Below the pieces are notes generated by a model, which saw only the letters and a list, made by a program, of their open reading frames with translations, made no database searches and was not told the origin of the DNA. Shown one piece after another: positions 51,463 to 60,815 of a DNA stretch of 62,875 nucleotides; within the stretch, counting starts at the first letter, position 1, and each line of letters begins with the position of its first letter. Both the position numbers and the translations under genes were made by a program. The stretch is from Terriglobia bacterium (GTDB lineage: Bacteria > Acidobacteriota > Terriglobia > Terriglobales > Acidobacteriaceae): assembly GCA_020073215.1 (NCBI GenBank), contig JAIQFO010000030.1:1-62875 (forward strand), given 5' to 3'.

Positions 51463-52212
51463 ATGTCTTGGAGCGAGAAGATCTCCGTGAGCGATTGGCC
51501 CGCGACCATTCAGTCGGTCGCGGGAACGGTGGTGATTGCCGTTTTTGTGGTTACCTTCCTCTTGCAGGCGTTCACCATCCCTTCGGAGTCCATGGAGCAA
51601 ACACTGCTCATCGGCGACTACCTGCTGGTGGACAAATTTTGCTACGGTGGCGGCTTGGCCTGGAACCGCCTGATGCCTTACCGCAACGTCCGGCGCGGCG
51701 ATATCGTCGTCTTTCATTACCCCGTGAATCCTGCGCAAGACTTTGTAAAGCGAGTGGTCGCCGTGCCCGGAGACCGCCTGCGCCTCATTAACAAGCGTGT
51801 CTACATCAACGGTGCTCCGGTCGAGGAGCCCTATGTGCAGTACATCACCACGTTGCGCAATTATTATCGCGACGACTTCCCGCGCACCGATACTCCCGAT
51901 TACGGAGTGGATGCGAAATGGTGGAAAGAAATGCCGAAGCTGGTCGAAAACCACCAGTTGATCATCCCCGAGGGCTACTATTTTGTGCTGGGCGACAATC
52001 GCGACGACAGCCAGGACAGCCGCTACTGGGGATTCGTGCCGCGCGCCAATATCATCGGGCGGCCGCTGTTGATTTACTGGTCGTCGGGCAATTCGAACAA
52101 CGATCTTCCCGGATCGCCAACCGTGGGTGATAGACTTTATCACCTTGCCTACGCGGTAACTCACGTGTTTCAGATTACGCGCTGGGAACGCACTTTCCGG
52201 CGCGTGCGCTGA
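51463..52212 (+). CDS. lepB: Signal peptidase I (first of two)
   Basis: I start at ATG 51463 (MSWSEKISVS), giving 249 residues; a longer frame runs through the repeat and is rejected. One membrane helix at about 18-38 precedes the catalytic Ser43 in PSESMEQTLLIGD and Lys96 in DFVKRVVAVPGDRL. The late GDNRDDSQDSRYWG motif is intact. The enzyme releases exported proteins from their leader peptides at the outer face of the inner membrane. A second, distinct copy follows at 52365. Confidence 0.95.
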   Translation: MSWSEKISVSDWPATIQSVAGTVVIAVFVVTFLLQAFTIPSESMEQTLLIGDYLLVDKFCYGGGLAWNRLMPYRNVRRGDIVVFHYPVNPAQDFVKRVVAVPGDRLRLINKRVYINGAPVEEPYVQYITTLRNYYRDDFPRTDTPDYGVDAKWWKEMPKLVENHQLIIPEGYYFVLGDNRDDSQDSRYWGFVPRANIIGRPLLIYWSSGNSNNDLPGSPTVGDRLYHLAYAVTHVFQITRWERTFRRVR

Positions 52213-52258
52213 GAAATGGGCGCTGACAGCCGCCGCTGCCAGTACGATTTGTATCAGA

Positions 52259-52276
52259 GTATGCCTTCAGGCATAC
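52259..52276. repeat. Short palindrome (family D type) between the two lepB genes
   Basis: GTATGCCTTCAGGCATAC is a perfect 7-bp stem with a TTCA loop. It lies in the 152-bp gap between the two signal peptidase genes. Confidence 0.55.
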
Positions 52277-52364
52277 CGTAACTGCTGGGTTAGAAGAGCG
52301 CTTTGAGGCGCTGGAGTTTCACCAAGGACTGCTAAGAAGACATTTTTCCGAACGGATACCAAAC

Positions 52365-53141
52365 GTGCCGAAAAAAGAAAAAGAAGAAGTGGCGGTGGAA
52401 GAAAAGCCGCGCGAAACGACGGTTGAATTTCTGGCCTCCCTGGCGGGAGTGCTGGTTACCGGACTGTTCATCATCACGTTCGTGCTGCAGGCGTTTGAGA
52501 TTCCCTCCAGTTCGATGGAGGACACGCTGCTCATCGGCGACCACGTATTCGTGAACCGGGAACAGTTCGCCAAGCCGACACGGTGGATGGGGCCGCTGCT
52601 GCCGTATCGCGATATTCACCGCAACGACATTGTTGTTTTCCTGTCGCCCGAGGAACAAGGCCTGTTTGTGGTGAAACGGATCATGGGCGTGCCGGGAGAT
52701 CGCATCCACTTGCGCGATGGCATTGTCTACCGCAACGGCGAGAAGCTCGAGGAGAAGTACGCCCAACACAAACTCGGAGATTACAACCCCTACCGGGACA
52801 ATTTCCCGGCCGTGCCGCCTTCAGAAATGTATGGCGTGAGAAACGAAAAATGGATGCAGGAACTGCCTTCGCATCTGGAGGGCGGAGACATCGTTGTGCC
52901 TCCGAATAGTTACTTTGCCATGGGCGACAACCGCGACGTAAGTTACGACAGCCGCTATTGGGGCTTCATTCCGCGGAAGAACGTGATTGGCCGCCCTATG
53001 TTCGTGTACTGGTCATTCATCACTCCGGCGGATCAGTACCAGATGCGCAGCGCGGGCGATCGGCTGGGATTTCTGGCCCACATCGTCATTCATTTCTTTG
53101 ACGAAACCCGCTGGTCGCGCACCCTCAGGATCGTGCGGTGA
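52365..53141 (+). CDS. lepB: Signal peptidase I (second of two)
   Basis: The GTG start at 52365 gives 258 residues; a charged N-terminus (KKEKEEVAVEEKP) leads to a membrane helix at about 24-44. The catalytic Ser50 lies in PSSSMEDTLLIGD and Lys104 in FVVKRIMGVPGDRI. GDNRDVSYDSRYWG completes the family set. Against the first copy the two differ in loops, so substrate specialisation is possible. The stop overlaps the AsmA start by 4 bp (GTGA), so both are co-translated. Confidence 0.95.
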   Translation: MPKKEKEEVAVEEKPRETTVEFLASLAGVLVTGLFIITFVLQAFEIPSSSMEDTLLIGDHVFVNREQFAKPTRWMGPLLPYRDIHRNDIVVFLSPEEQGLFVVKRIMGVPGDRIHLRDGIVYRNGEKLEEKYAQHKLGDYNPYRDNFPAVPPSEMYGVRNEKWMQELPSHLEGGDIVVPPNSYFAMGDNRDVSYDSRYWGFIPRKNVIGRPMFVYWSFITPADQYQMRSAGDRLGFLAHIVIHFFDETRWSRTLRIVR

Positions 53142-55762
53142 GAGTTCCGCTGTCCAACTTTCTGCGATCGTGGCGCGGTGTGGCTTCCGTCGTGGCTCTC
53201 GTGCTGATCCTGTTTCTGTTCCGGCCGGGCGTTTACAGGTTGCGAAACCGGATTTCGAATTCCATCGGAAGCGCTCTCGGACGGAAGGTCGAACTCGACA
53301 ACGTGCATTTCCATCTTCTGCCGCGGCCGGGATTCGCTCTCGAGGGACTCGTCATCTACGATGTTCCTGAATTTAGCGCGGAGCCGATGATCCGCGCGCA
53401 GGATGTTTCCGCCGCCATCCGCTTTCGTTCCCTGCTCCGCGGGCGGCTTGAGATTGCCACCCTCAGCGCAACCGAACCCAGCATCAACCTGGTGCGTAAC
53501 GATGAAGGCCGCTGGAACCTGGCGAGCCTGCTCGAGCGCAATGCGCAGATTCCCGCGGCTCCGACCGGAAAGCCCGCTTCCGAGCGCCGCCCGGCATTCC
53601 CTTACCTCGAAGCCACCGGTGCGCGCATCAATTTCAAACTGGGGCAGACCAAGAAGTCCTACGCTCTGATCAACGCCGACGTGGCGCTTTGGCAGGAGTC
53701 AGAAAATTCCTGGGGCGCCCGCCTCAAGGCTGAACCCGTGCGTACGGATTTCAATCTTACCGATACCGGCCTCGTCCAAATCAACGCGACGTGGCAGCGC
53801 GCTCCGAACTTGCGGCTGACCCCGGTCGAGATCGCCGCGCAATGGCAGAATGGGCAACTCGGACAGATCACGAAGTTGCTGAGCGGAAGAGATCGGGGAT
53901 GGCGCGGCGGGGTAACCTTCACGGCGAAGATATCAGGCACTCCCGAAGCACTGCGGATCGAGACCCGGACCGCGATCGACGGTTTCCGTCGCTACGACAT
54001 TGCCGGCAGCGAAAACGTGCGCCTGGCAACCGTTTGCTCGGGACAATACAACACCGTCACCAGCACGCTGGCCGACCTGCTGTGCGAATCGCCCGTGAGC
54101 AGTGGCACCGTCCGCCTGCGCGGGAACTTGGCCGTTGTCGCGCAAAAGCCCACCTACGACTTGACGCTCGAGGCGGACAAGGTACCAGTGGACTCCCTGG
54201 TACGATTGCTGCGCCAGGCGAAACAGCGGATCCCCGGCGATCTCACCGCAACGGGATTGCTGAACGCCCAGTTCCGCGCCACACGCGGCTTCTTCACGGG
54301 CCGACGGCACACCTTAACGACGCAATGGACCGGCAGCGGCTCGGCGACGAAGGTGCACCTGTTATCGAACGCGCGTAGTGCGGCACAAGACGAGGTTGCC
54401 TTCGGCACGATTCCTCTCGCCTTGGTCGCGGCCGATCCGACGCGAGCCATGCGTGATCATTCGAGGTCGCAAGACAAGGAACAAGACCCCGCGGAACCGC
54501 ACCTGCGTATTGGCCCAGTCGCACTGACGATGAACAGTTCCGCGCCCATGACTGCCGGCGGGTGGATGTCCGCTGCCGGTTACCGATTCTTTCTCCGCGG
54601 GGACATGGACCTCGAAGATCTGTATCGCGTGGAAAATGACTTGGGCTTGCCGGTAGCGCGTCCGGCGGCCGAAGGCGAGGCCAAACTCGACGTGAACGTC
54701 TCCGGACCCTGGCAGGGTTTTGCGCCCCTCGCTGCCCTTGGAACCGCTCAACTGCGAAGTGTGCGCGCCGAGGTGCGCGGCCTGAACACGCCGATTGAGA
54801 TCGGTTCAGCAACCATGACCCTGGTTCCAGGTGCGGTGAGAGTGGACAAGATTTCCGCTCGCACCGGAAACACGCACTGGAGCGGCGCGGTTACGGCGCC
54901 TCGGCATTGCGCCCTTCCGCCTTGTGTATTTCAGTTCGATCTTACGGCTGACCAGCTTTCGACCGGAGATCTCGCCGAATGGTTCACGCCGCATCCGGCC
55001 AAGCGTCCGTGGTACCGCATCTTGAATCCCAATTCCAATCCCAATTCCGATGACGCGCGGGGCATTTCGCCCCTTCTCGCGATTCGGGCGCGCGGCAGCT
55101 TGCAGGTTGGCCGCTTTGGATTGAAGAAGGTGGTGGCCACCCAACTGGCAACGCAAGTGGACGTGGATCGAGGCAAAATCACACTGACGGCTCTGCGCGG
55201 GCACCTGTTGCAGGGCACACATCACGGCAACTGGGCGATCGATGTATCGGCTCGCGATGCATCGAGTCCGCCAGTGCGGTACCACGCGAGCGGCACGTTG
55301 CAAAACATTTCGCTGGCGCAGGTGAGCGAATTGACATTGGCGAACGATGCCTGGATTACAGGAACAGCCGACGGTAAGTTCGATGTGGAAGGTTCCGCAG
55401 ACGGCTTTCGTGAGCTACTGGCGCACTCCGAAGGCAAGTTGCAGTTCGTGATGCGGAACGGCAGCCTGCCCCGCATCAACATTCCGGGATCGCCCGCGCC
55501 GCTGCCGGTCCACCGCTTCTCGGGTGACCTGCTCCTGAAAAAAGGCGCATGGGACCTCTCCGCAGGCAGGCTCGAATCGCGCGACGGCTTTTACCGGGTA
55601 CGCGGAACTGCGTCCCCGGCAACCGGGTTCGACTTCGTCCTGACGCGTGGCGACGAGCGTTCGTGGAATCTAACCGGGACGCTCGCGAAACCGCACGTCG
55701 CACCCGTTTATCCGGCCGAAGCCAAGCGTGCAGAAGCAGACGCGAAAACCGTCAAACCGTAG
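53138..55762 (+). CDS. AsmA family protein
   Basis: The GTG start at 53138 overlaps the signal peptidase stop. The 874 residues have an N-terminal membrane helix (about 15-31, VASVVALVLILFLF). The AsmA head follows (NRISNSIGSALGRKVELDNVHFHLLPRPGFALEGLVIYD), then long beta-rich repeats with an AsmA-like tail (VHRFSGDLLLKKGAWDLSAGRL). The family bridges inner and outer membranes and takes part in outer-membrane lipid or protein homeostasis. Operon structure with two signal peptidases supports an envelope role. Confidence 0.87.
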   Translation: MRVPLSNFLRSWRGVASVVALVLILFLFRPGVYRLRNRISNSIGSALGRKVELDNVHFHLLPRPGFALEGLVIYDVPEFSAEPMIRAQDVSAAIRFRSLLRGRLEIATLSATEPSINLVRNDEGRWNLASLLERNAQIPAAPTGKPASERRPAFPYLEATGARINFKLGQTKKSYALINADVALWQESENSWGARLKAEPVRTDFNLTDTGLVQINATWQRAPNLRLTPVEIAAQWQNGQLGQITKLLSGRDRGWRGGVTFTAKISGTPEALRIETRTAIDGFRRYDIAGSENVRLATVCSGQYNTVTSTLADLLCESPVSSGTVRLRGNLAVVAQKPTYDLTLEADKVPVDSLVRLLRQAKQRIPGDLTATGLLNAQFRATRGFFTGRRHTLTTQWTGSGSATKVHLLSNARSAAQDEVAFGTIPLALVAADPTRAMRDHSRSQDKEQDPAEPHLRIGPVALTMNSSAPMTAGGWMSAAGYRFFLRGDMDLEDLYRVENDLGLPVARPAAEGEAKLDVNVSGPWQGFAPLAALGTAQLRSVRAEVRGLNTPIEIGSATMTLVPGAVRVDKISARTGNTHWSGAVTAPRHCALPPCVFQFDLTADQLSTGDLAEWFTPHPAKRPWYRILNPNSNPNSDDARGISPLLAIRARGSLQVGRFGLKKVVATQLATQVDVDRGKITLTALRGHLLQGTHHGNWAIDVSARDASSPPVRYHASGTLQNISLAQVSELTLANDAWITGTADGKFDVEGSADGFRELLAHSEGKLQFVMRNGSLPRINIPGSPAPLPVHRFSGDLLLKKGAWDLSAGRLESRDGFYRVRGTASPATGFDFVLTRGDERSWNLTGTLAKPHVAPVYPAEAKRAEADAKTVKP

Positions 55763-55802
55763 ATTGAATTGTCGTCAAATTGGATTGTCAATAGATTGAA
55801 TT

Positions 55803-55882
55803 GTCATCCTGAGCGTCGCGAAGGACCCGCTGTCTCTGCAGTTGAGAGAAAAGAGCAGGTCCTTCGCTTCGCTCAGGATGAC
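55803..55882. repeat. Family B long inverted repeat between convergent genes
   Basis: GTCATCCTGAGCG and CGCTCAGGATGAC arms with inner GGACC and GGTCC lie between asmA and the amidohydrolase, which end toward each other. A possible bidirectional terminator. Confidence 0.9.
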
Positions 55883-55950
55883 AAACGTTGGGTTAATGAC
55901 AATGGGTTTATGAGAATGTTGTTTTAGGCGACGAATTTGCGGGCCATAAC

Positions 55951-57633
55951 TTACGGTGCGTAGCCCGCCCCTCGCAACACTTTTCCCGGCAACGCCCCGA
56001 TCATCTTTCCCTCCTCGATCACGGGCACTCCGTTGACCAGCACATACTCCATGCCTTCCGACAGCCGGTTTGGATCGTCGTAAGTCGCTACGTCACGCAC
56101 CGTTTTCGGATCGAACACGACCACATCGGCCCACATCCCCTGCTTCAGCACACCACGATCCGTGAGCCGCATGCGCTGGGCGGGCAGCGCTGAAAACTTC
56201 CGGATGGCTTCTTCGAGCGTCAGCTTCTTCTCCTCGCGAACATACCTTCGCAAGATCCGTGGGAAGGTGCCATAGGCCCGGGGGTGCGGGTGTTCCTCGC
56301 CCAGGATGCCTTGGGGCGACGAGCCTGAGGAGTCGTTGTCCACGGAAACCCACGGCTGCTGCAAGGCGAGCGCCACGTCGGGCTCCGACATACCGAAAAC
56401 TGCGCAATCGGTAAACGCGTGATCTTCGATGAGCAGATCGAACAGCGCGTCCATCGGATCCTTGTTCAACGTCGCAGCAATCTCGGAGAGCCGTTTGCCC
56501 TGGAACTGTTTCAGCGCGGGATTTTGGACAGAGCTGATCATCACGTCCTGCGGGCCGCCGATCTCCTGCCACTCGTTGTCCCAATCCTTCGAGGGCCTTT
56601 CCATGTCTTTGCGAATCCGGGCCCGGGTTGCGGGATCTTTGAGGCGCTCAATCAACTTGGCATCGCCGCCATCGTGTGCCCACGCCGGAACGAACGCCGA
56701 CATGCCGTTGTCCCACGCGGTATAGGCGTAGGTGTCGGCTGCGACGTCGACGCCTTCGGCGCGTGCCCGGTTGACGCGCGCTATCAGCTCGGGCATCCGT
56801 CCCCAGTTAGTTTTGCCCGCCACCTTGAAGTGCCATATCTCCACCGGAATGTGGGCCTCGCGTCCGATGCGAACGGCTTCGTCGATCGCTTCGAGAACAC
56901 TGTCGCTCTCGTTGCGCATGTGCGTGGCGTAGATTCCACCGAACTTCGACGCCTCCGAAGCCAGCGCAATAATTTCTTCCGTCTTCGCGTAAGGCGCGGG
57001 CGCGTACTCCAAAGAAGTCGAGACGCCGACGGCGCCGTCGCGCATTGCCTCTCGAACCAAAGCTTTCATCTTCTCAAGTTGCTCAGGCGTGGGCTGCACA
57101 TCCGCGTCACCCAGCACCATGCGCCGCACCTCGGTCGCGCCCACGTAGCTGGCGAGATTGATCCCCATGCCCTGCTTTTCCAAGCGCGAGAAATATTGTC
57201 GGAACGTCCGCCAGTCGGGATTGATTTTGTAATGTTCGTAGCTCGCGCGATCAGCAGTAATGATGGCATCGTTTAACGGAGCGGCCGACCCACCTTCTCC
57301 CGTGATCTCGGTGGTAATGCCCTGGTAAATCTTCGACGGCAGGCGCGGATCAACCAGAATCGTCAGTTCCGACTGGCCGAGCATGTCGATGAAGCCGGGA
57401 GCAACGACCTTGCCTCTAGCGTCAACCGTACGCTTGCGCGCGGCCGCAGAGAGATTGCCGATGGCGGCGATGCGGCCATCGCGGATTCCGATGTCGCCCG
57501 AGTACCACGGAGAGCCGGTGCCATCCACGATGTGTCCGTTGGTGATGACGAGGTCGAAGGGCAAGTCGGCGGCAAAACTAAAGACGGAGAGGATCAGCAA
57601 AAAGGTCAGCGCGAGACGGCGAGTTGCAGTCAT
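55951..57633 (-). CDS. Exported amidohydrolase, N-acyl-D-amino-acid deacylase-like
   Basis: ATG 57633 starts 560 residues with a signal peptide (LALTFLLILSVFSFAADLP); the longer frame crosses the permease gene and is rejected. The fold is amidohydrolase: DLVITNGHIVDGTGSPWY, APGFIDMLGQSE, YATHMRNESDSV, IWHFKVAG and HPRAYGTFPRILRRYVREE. The usual HxH after GFID is replaced by MLG, and the metal-ligand Cys segment reads GEGGS. The gene lies 4 bp overlapped (ATGA) with an amino-acid permease, so it may process D-amino-acid conjugates. Whether it is catalytic with the altered site is open. Confidence 0.85.
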   Translation of the reverse strand: MTATRRLALTFLLILSVFSFAADLPFDLVITNGHIVDGTGSPWYSGDIGIRDGRIAAIGNLSAAARKRTVDARGKVVAPGFIDMLGQSELTILVDPRLPSKIYQGITTEITGEGGSAAPLNDAIITADRASYEHYKINPDWRTFRQYFSRLEKQGMGINLASYVGATEVRRMVLGDADVQPTPEQLEKMKALVREAMRDGAVGVSTSLEYAPAPYAKTEEIIALASEASKFGGIYATHMRNESDSVLEAIDEAVRIGREAHIPVEIWHFKVAGKTNWGRMPELIARVNRARAEGVDVAADTYAYTAWDNGMSAFVPAWAHDGGDAKLIERLKDPATRARIRKDMERPSKDWDNEWQEIGGPQDVMISSVQNPALKQFQGKRLSEIAATLNKDPMDALFDLLIEDHAFTDCAVFGMSEPDVALALQQPWVSVDNDSSGSSPQGILGEEHPHPRAYGTFPRILRRYVREEKKLTLEEAIRKFSALPAQRMRLTDRGVLKQGMWADVVVFDPKTVRDVATYDDPNRLSEGMEYVLVNGVPVIEEGKMIGALPGKVLRGAGYAP

Positions 57634-58988
57634 AAGTCTCTTCCCTGGTCGGATTTCCCGGTAACAGGCGGCGTGCGGCGCGGGTGGCCGATCGACGTGC
57701 CCAGGATAATCCACAACCCGAGCACGAGCCACTCCCAGCCCGAAAAATGGCCGGGCACAAACGGCAGGAGCTTCATCAAGACCATCGCCAAAGCAACCAA
57801 TGCCCCCAGCACAGCGATCAAGCGGTGTAGGACCCGCGGCCTCATCCACAAATAGGCGGCGCACGCCGCCAACCATCCGGTAGCGGCAGCGACCGATCCG
57901 ACTTCAGAGATCGGAACCAGAATCGCGGTGCCAAGAAACATGCAGCAAGCCGTGGCCATGCCAACCCAGACGACAGCCGCGGCGGGCGTTTGATTCCGCG
58001 GATGCACGCTGGCCAGCCTCACATCCACCAGCCCGCGCCGCCCCATGGCAAACAACAGGCGGCTGGCGGCGATAAAGTTTCCATTGAATACTTTGAACAG
58101 CGAAAGCAGCGCGGCGCTCAGAATGACGCTCACGATCCAGCGTGAGCCGACGGCATGTTCGAAAGCGACCGCTGTCATAAAGGGCGCGCCGGTCAGCCGG
58201 CGCCAGGGCGCGACGAAGCCCACCGCCGCGATCACAATCATGTAGAACACGGCGCCGACGATGATCGCCGCAAAGATGGCGCGAGAAAATCCCTGCGCTC
58301 GAAATTGGAGATGGGCTTCCTCGGCCGCCTTGGTCACGGATTCAAATCCTGTCATGAAGTAGGGAACAATCTGCATCACCAGCAAGATGGAGACAAACGA
58401 AGTATGCGTGAACAAAGGCGGGAAATTGGCCGGCGACCCGCGCGTGACGCCGACGCCGACGAAGACCACGAAAAGCGTGAGCGTGCCGAACGTGCTCCAG
58501 TTCTGAAAAGTGGCGCTGAGCCGGACGCCACGATAGTTCACCACCGTCACCAGCGCCGTGAGGGCGAGCCCGATGACCAGGTGCGGCAGGTACACCGCCT
58601 TTCCCGCCACGCGGTATAACTCGATGGAATCGAGCGCGGGAAAAATATAACCGGCAATGCGGCCCACCGCCACGGCCTCCCACGGGCAGACGATGAAGTA
58701 GGCGAGCATCATCATCCATCCGGTGTAGAAGCTGACCGGCCGCGGGAAAACTTTCGCGGTGTAGGCCACCTCGCCCGACGCATCGGGCATGGCCATGACC
58801 AGCTTGCTGTACACGTAGCCGATGGGCAGCAGAAGAATGCCGCCAAGCGCGAAGCCCAGAACGCCGCCGAGCGGGCCGCCGCGCAGCAGCCAATCGTCCA
58901 TGACGACCAGCCAGCCCACGCCGACCATCGTTCCCCAACCAAGAGAGAAGTAATCGGTGACGCGCAATTTGCGGGCGAGCTGGGTCAT
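57630..58988 (-). CDS. APC family amino-acid permease
   Basis: The 452-residue membrane protein has about twelve hydrophobic segments. Its start, KLRVTDYFSLGWGTMVGVGW, is the APC pattern with a Gly-rich first helix (the GVGW turn). The region WEAVAVGRIAGYIFP fits helix 3. It probably imports amino acids; the specificity is not readable. Its stop codon overlaps the amidohydrolase start, so the two are an operon of uptake and processing. Upstream the gene faces a STAS gene in the same orientation. Confidence 0.9.
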   Translation of the reverse strand: MTQLARKLRVTDYFSLGWGTMVGVGWLVVMDDWLLRGGPLGGVLGFALGGILLLPIGYVYSKLVMAMPDASGEVAYTAKVFPRPVSFYTGWMMMLAYFIVCPWEAVAVGRIAGYIFPALDSIELYRVAGKAVYLPHLVIGLALTALVTVVNYRGVRLSATFQNWSTFGTLTLFVVFVGVGVTRGSPANFPPLFTHTSFVSILLVMQIVPYFMTGFESVTKAAEEAHLQFRAQGFSRAIFAAIIVGAVFYMIVIAAVGFVAPWRRLTGAPFMTAVAFEHAVGSRWIVSVILSAALLSLFKVFNGNFIAASRLLFAMGRRGLVDVRLASVHPRNQTPAAAVVWVGMATACCMFLGTAILVPISEVGSVAAATGWLAACAAYLWMRPRVLHRLIAVLGALVALAMVLMKLLPFVPGHFSGWEWLVLGLWIILGTSIGHPRRTPPVTGKSDQGRDL

Positions 58989-59065
58989 CCGAGGCGGGTG
59001 TTGCTACGGGAAGGAAGCGTCATGAGCGCGAATTATAAAGCATCGCGCCCATGAGCTCAGTTCGG

Positions 59066-59446
59066 TCAGGCGACGGCGAGGCGCTGCGGGAATTCCGTCG
59101 AGCGCAAAATGCAGATCGCTTCTTTCAGGGATGAAATTTCAAACACCGACGTAAGATGCGTCGCCTCCAGCATCCTGTGGAAGAAAACCGGCGGGTTCAC
59201 CAGCTTCATCTTCGCCGACTTTTGCATCGCCCAACGGCGCACCAAAAGCAGGGTCCCCAAGCCACCCGCATCCAATTGCGTGATTTCCGAGACGTCCAGC
59301 ACCAGTACGCGGACGCGTGCGAGTTGCTCGATCCGGCGCCGGAACTCGTCGAGCGCGGGCCCACGCACCATGCGCCCCGAGCAGTTGACGACCGCCACAT
59401 CCTGTAAGCATTCGACTTGGAATTGGAGTTCCATATGTCTATTCAT
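59066..59446 (-). CDS. STAS-domain protein (anti-sigma antagonist-like)
   Basis: I choose ATG 59446 because AGCAGG lies about 6 bp before it; alternatives are 59473 and 59434. The 126 residues form a STAS domain: QDVAVVNCSGRMV, RVLVLDVSEITQLDAGGLGTLLLVRR. The motif that usually holds the phosphorylated Ser/Thr (DSxGLG) reads DAGGLG here, so the switch residue is Ala. It may bind a partner without phospho-control. No anti-sigma kinase gene is adjacent. Confidence 0.85.
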   Translation of the reverse strand: MNRHMELQFQVECLQDVAVVNCSGRMVRGPALDEFRRRIEQLARVRVLVLDVSEITQLDAGGLGTLLLVRRWAMQKSAKMKLVNPPVFFHRMLEATHLTSVFEISSLKEAICILRSTEFPQRLAVA

Positions 59447-59588
59447 ACGAACCTGCTTTGGAAAATGTTCCATAGTCCGCTGTCATCGGATTAGACGCGG
59501 AAAAAGGAAAAAAGTAATCAGTGAAAGAGTAGTTTAAGGCACATCAAGTTCTTGCATGTCACGGGCGTGTAAATTCCTCACGAAGTTT

Positions 59589-59672
59589 GTCATCCTGAGC
59601 GAAGGACCTGCTTTCTTGTCGGTGTACGAGACAGCAGGTCCTTCGCTTCGACAAGCTCAGGGTCAGGATGAC
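59589..59672. repeat. Family B long inverted repeat
   Basis: GTCATCCTGAGCGAAGGACC and GGTCCTTCGCTTCGACAAGC, with a short extra insert before AGGATGAC. It lies between STAS and dppC, both read on the minus strand. Confidence 0.85.
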
Positions 59673-59688
59673 AAGACGGCTTTGCGAA

Positions 59689-60546
59689 CTATAGTCCTGC
59701 CTCAATCCGCGAGCGTGGGTCGAGCAGGTCGCGCAACGCATCGCCAATAAAATTGAAGGCCAGGACCGCGAACATCACCGTCACCGCCGGGAATAGCACG
59801 AGATGAGGGGCATCGAACAGGTGCGAGCGGGCGTCGTTGAGCATCGATCCCCAACTCGCGGTGGGCGGCGGAACGCCTAATCCCAAGAAGCTCATCGTCG
59901 CCTCAGCCAGAACCGCCCCCGCCATTCCGATGGCTGCCTGCACAATGACCGGTTGAATAATGTTGGGCAGGATGTGTCGAAGAATGATGTGGAGGTCTCG
60001 CGCCCCAAGCGCCCGCGCCGCCTCGACGAATTCGCGTTCGCGCACGGCTAGCACCTGCCCGCGTACCAGGCGGGCGTAGCCAACCCAACCTCCGAGCGAC
60101 AAGGCAAGAACCAAGTTGAAAATGCCGGGCCCGCGGAAGGCCACGAAGGCGATGGCGATGAGAATGCCCGGAAATGAAAGAAACGCGTTCATCAGCACGA
60201 CGTTGACGAAGCGGTCGATGCCGCCGCCGTAGTATCCGGCAAGGCTGCCGATGATAAGGCCGAGCAGAAGCGAGCACGCCACCACGCTGCTGCCGACGAA
60301 CAGCGAAATTCGCGCTCCCCAGATCAGACGGGAAAGAATGTCGCGTCCCAGTTCATCGGTGCCGCACCAATGCTGCGCCGAGGGCGTTTGCAGGCGGTTC
60401 GGTAAATCGATGTGCGCGGGATCCTGGGGAGCAATCCAGGGCGCAAAAATAGCGGAGAATGCGAACACGGCCACCAAGACGACTCCGACGGCCGCCAAGG
60501 GATTGTGCCGGGCGACGCGGGGCAGCGAGATGGCGAGAGTGGACAT
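59689..60546 (-). CDS. dppC: ABC transporter permease, dipeptide/nickel type (DppC-like)
   Basis: The 285-residue membrane protein begins with a DppC/OppC-type N-terminus (NPLAAVGVVLVAVFAFSAIFAPWIAPQDP) and carries CGTDELGRDILSRLIWGARISL. The coupling loop EAARALGARDLHIILRHILPN follows. It pairs with the DppB-like protein at 61646, but a toxin-antitoxin module lies between them. The substrate-binding protein and ATPases are not in this window. Peptide uptake is the family role; the actual substrate is unknown. Confidence 0.92.
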   Translation of the reverse strand: MSTLAISLPRVARHNPLAAVGVVLVAVFAFSAIFAPWIAPQDPAHIDLPNRLQTPSAQHWCGTDELGRDILSRLIWGARISLFVGSSVVACSLLLGLIIGSLAGYYGGGIDRFVNVVLMNAFLSFPGILIAIAFVAFRGPGIFNLVLALSLGGWVGYARLVRGQVLAVREREFVEAARALGARDLHIILRHILPNIIQPVIVQAAIGMAGAVLAEATMSFLGLGVPPPTASWGSMLNDARSHLFDAPHLVLFPAVTVMFAVLAFNFIGDALRDLLDPRSRIEAGL

Positions 60547-60589
60547 GGTCGAAGATGACTAGAATCTACCTCATAAATGGTTTTGGGAA

Positions 60590-60611
60590 GGGCACAGCTT
60601 CAGCTGTGCCG
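60590..60611. repeat. Palindrome of family D type
   Basis: GGCACAGCTTCAGCTGTGCC is a near-perfect palindrome in the 269-bp gap between dppC and vapC. The rest of the gap shows no gene. Confidence 0.65.
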
Positions 60612-60815
60612 CCCAGAGCCAACAAAGACGCGGGCTTTATAGCCCCTGAGGGCCCGGCAGTCTACCCTTTCGGTTCATTATTCCAGTCACTCGCGATGAC
60701 CGCCGAACTTGAGCTTTCCCTCATTTCTTCTCATCCAGGCACCCGGCCATGGATGTGCGAAACACGCTGTTGGTGAAACCTCTGCCATCCCAGCCGACAC
60801 TGGGGTATGTCGTCC

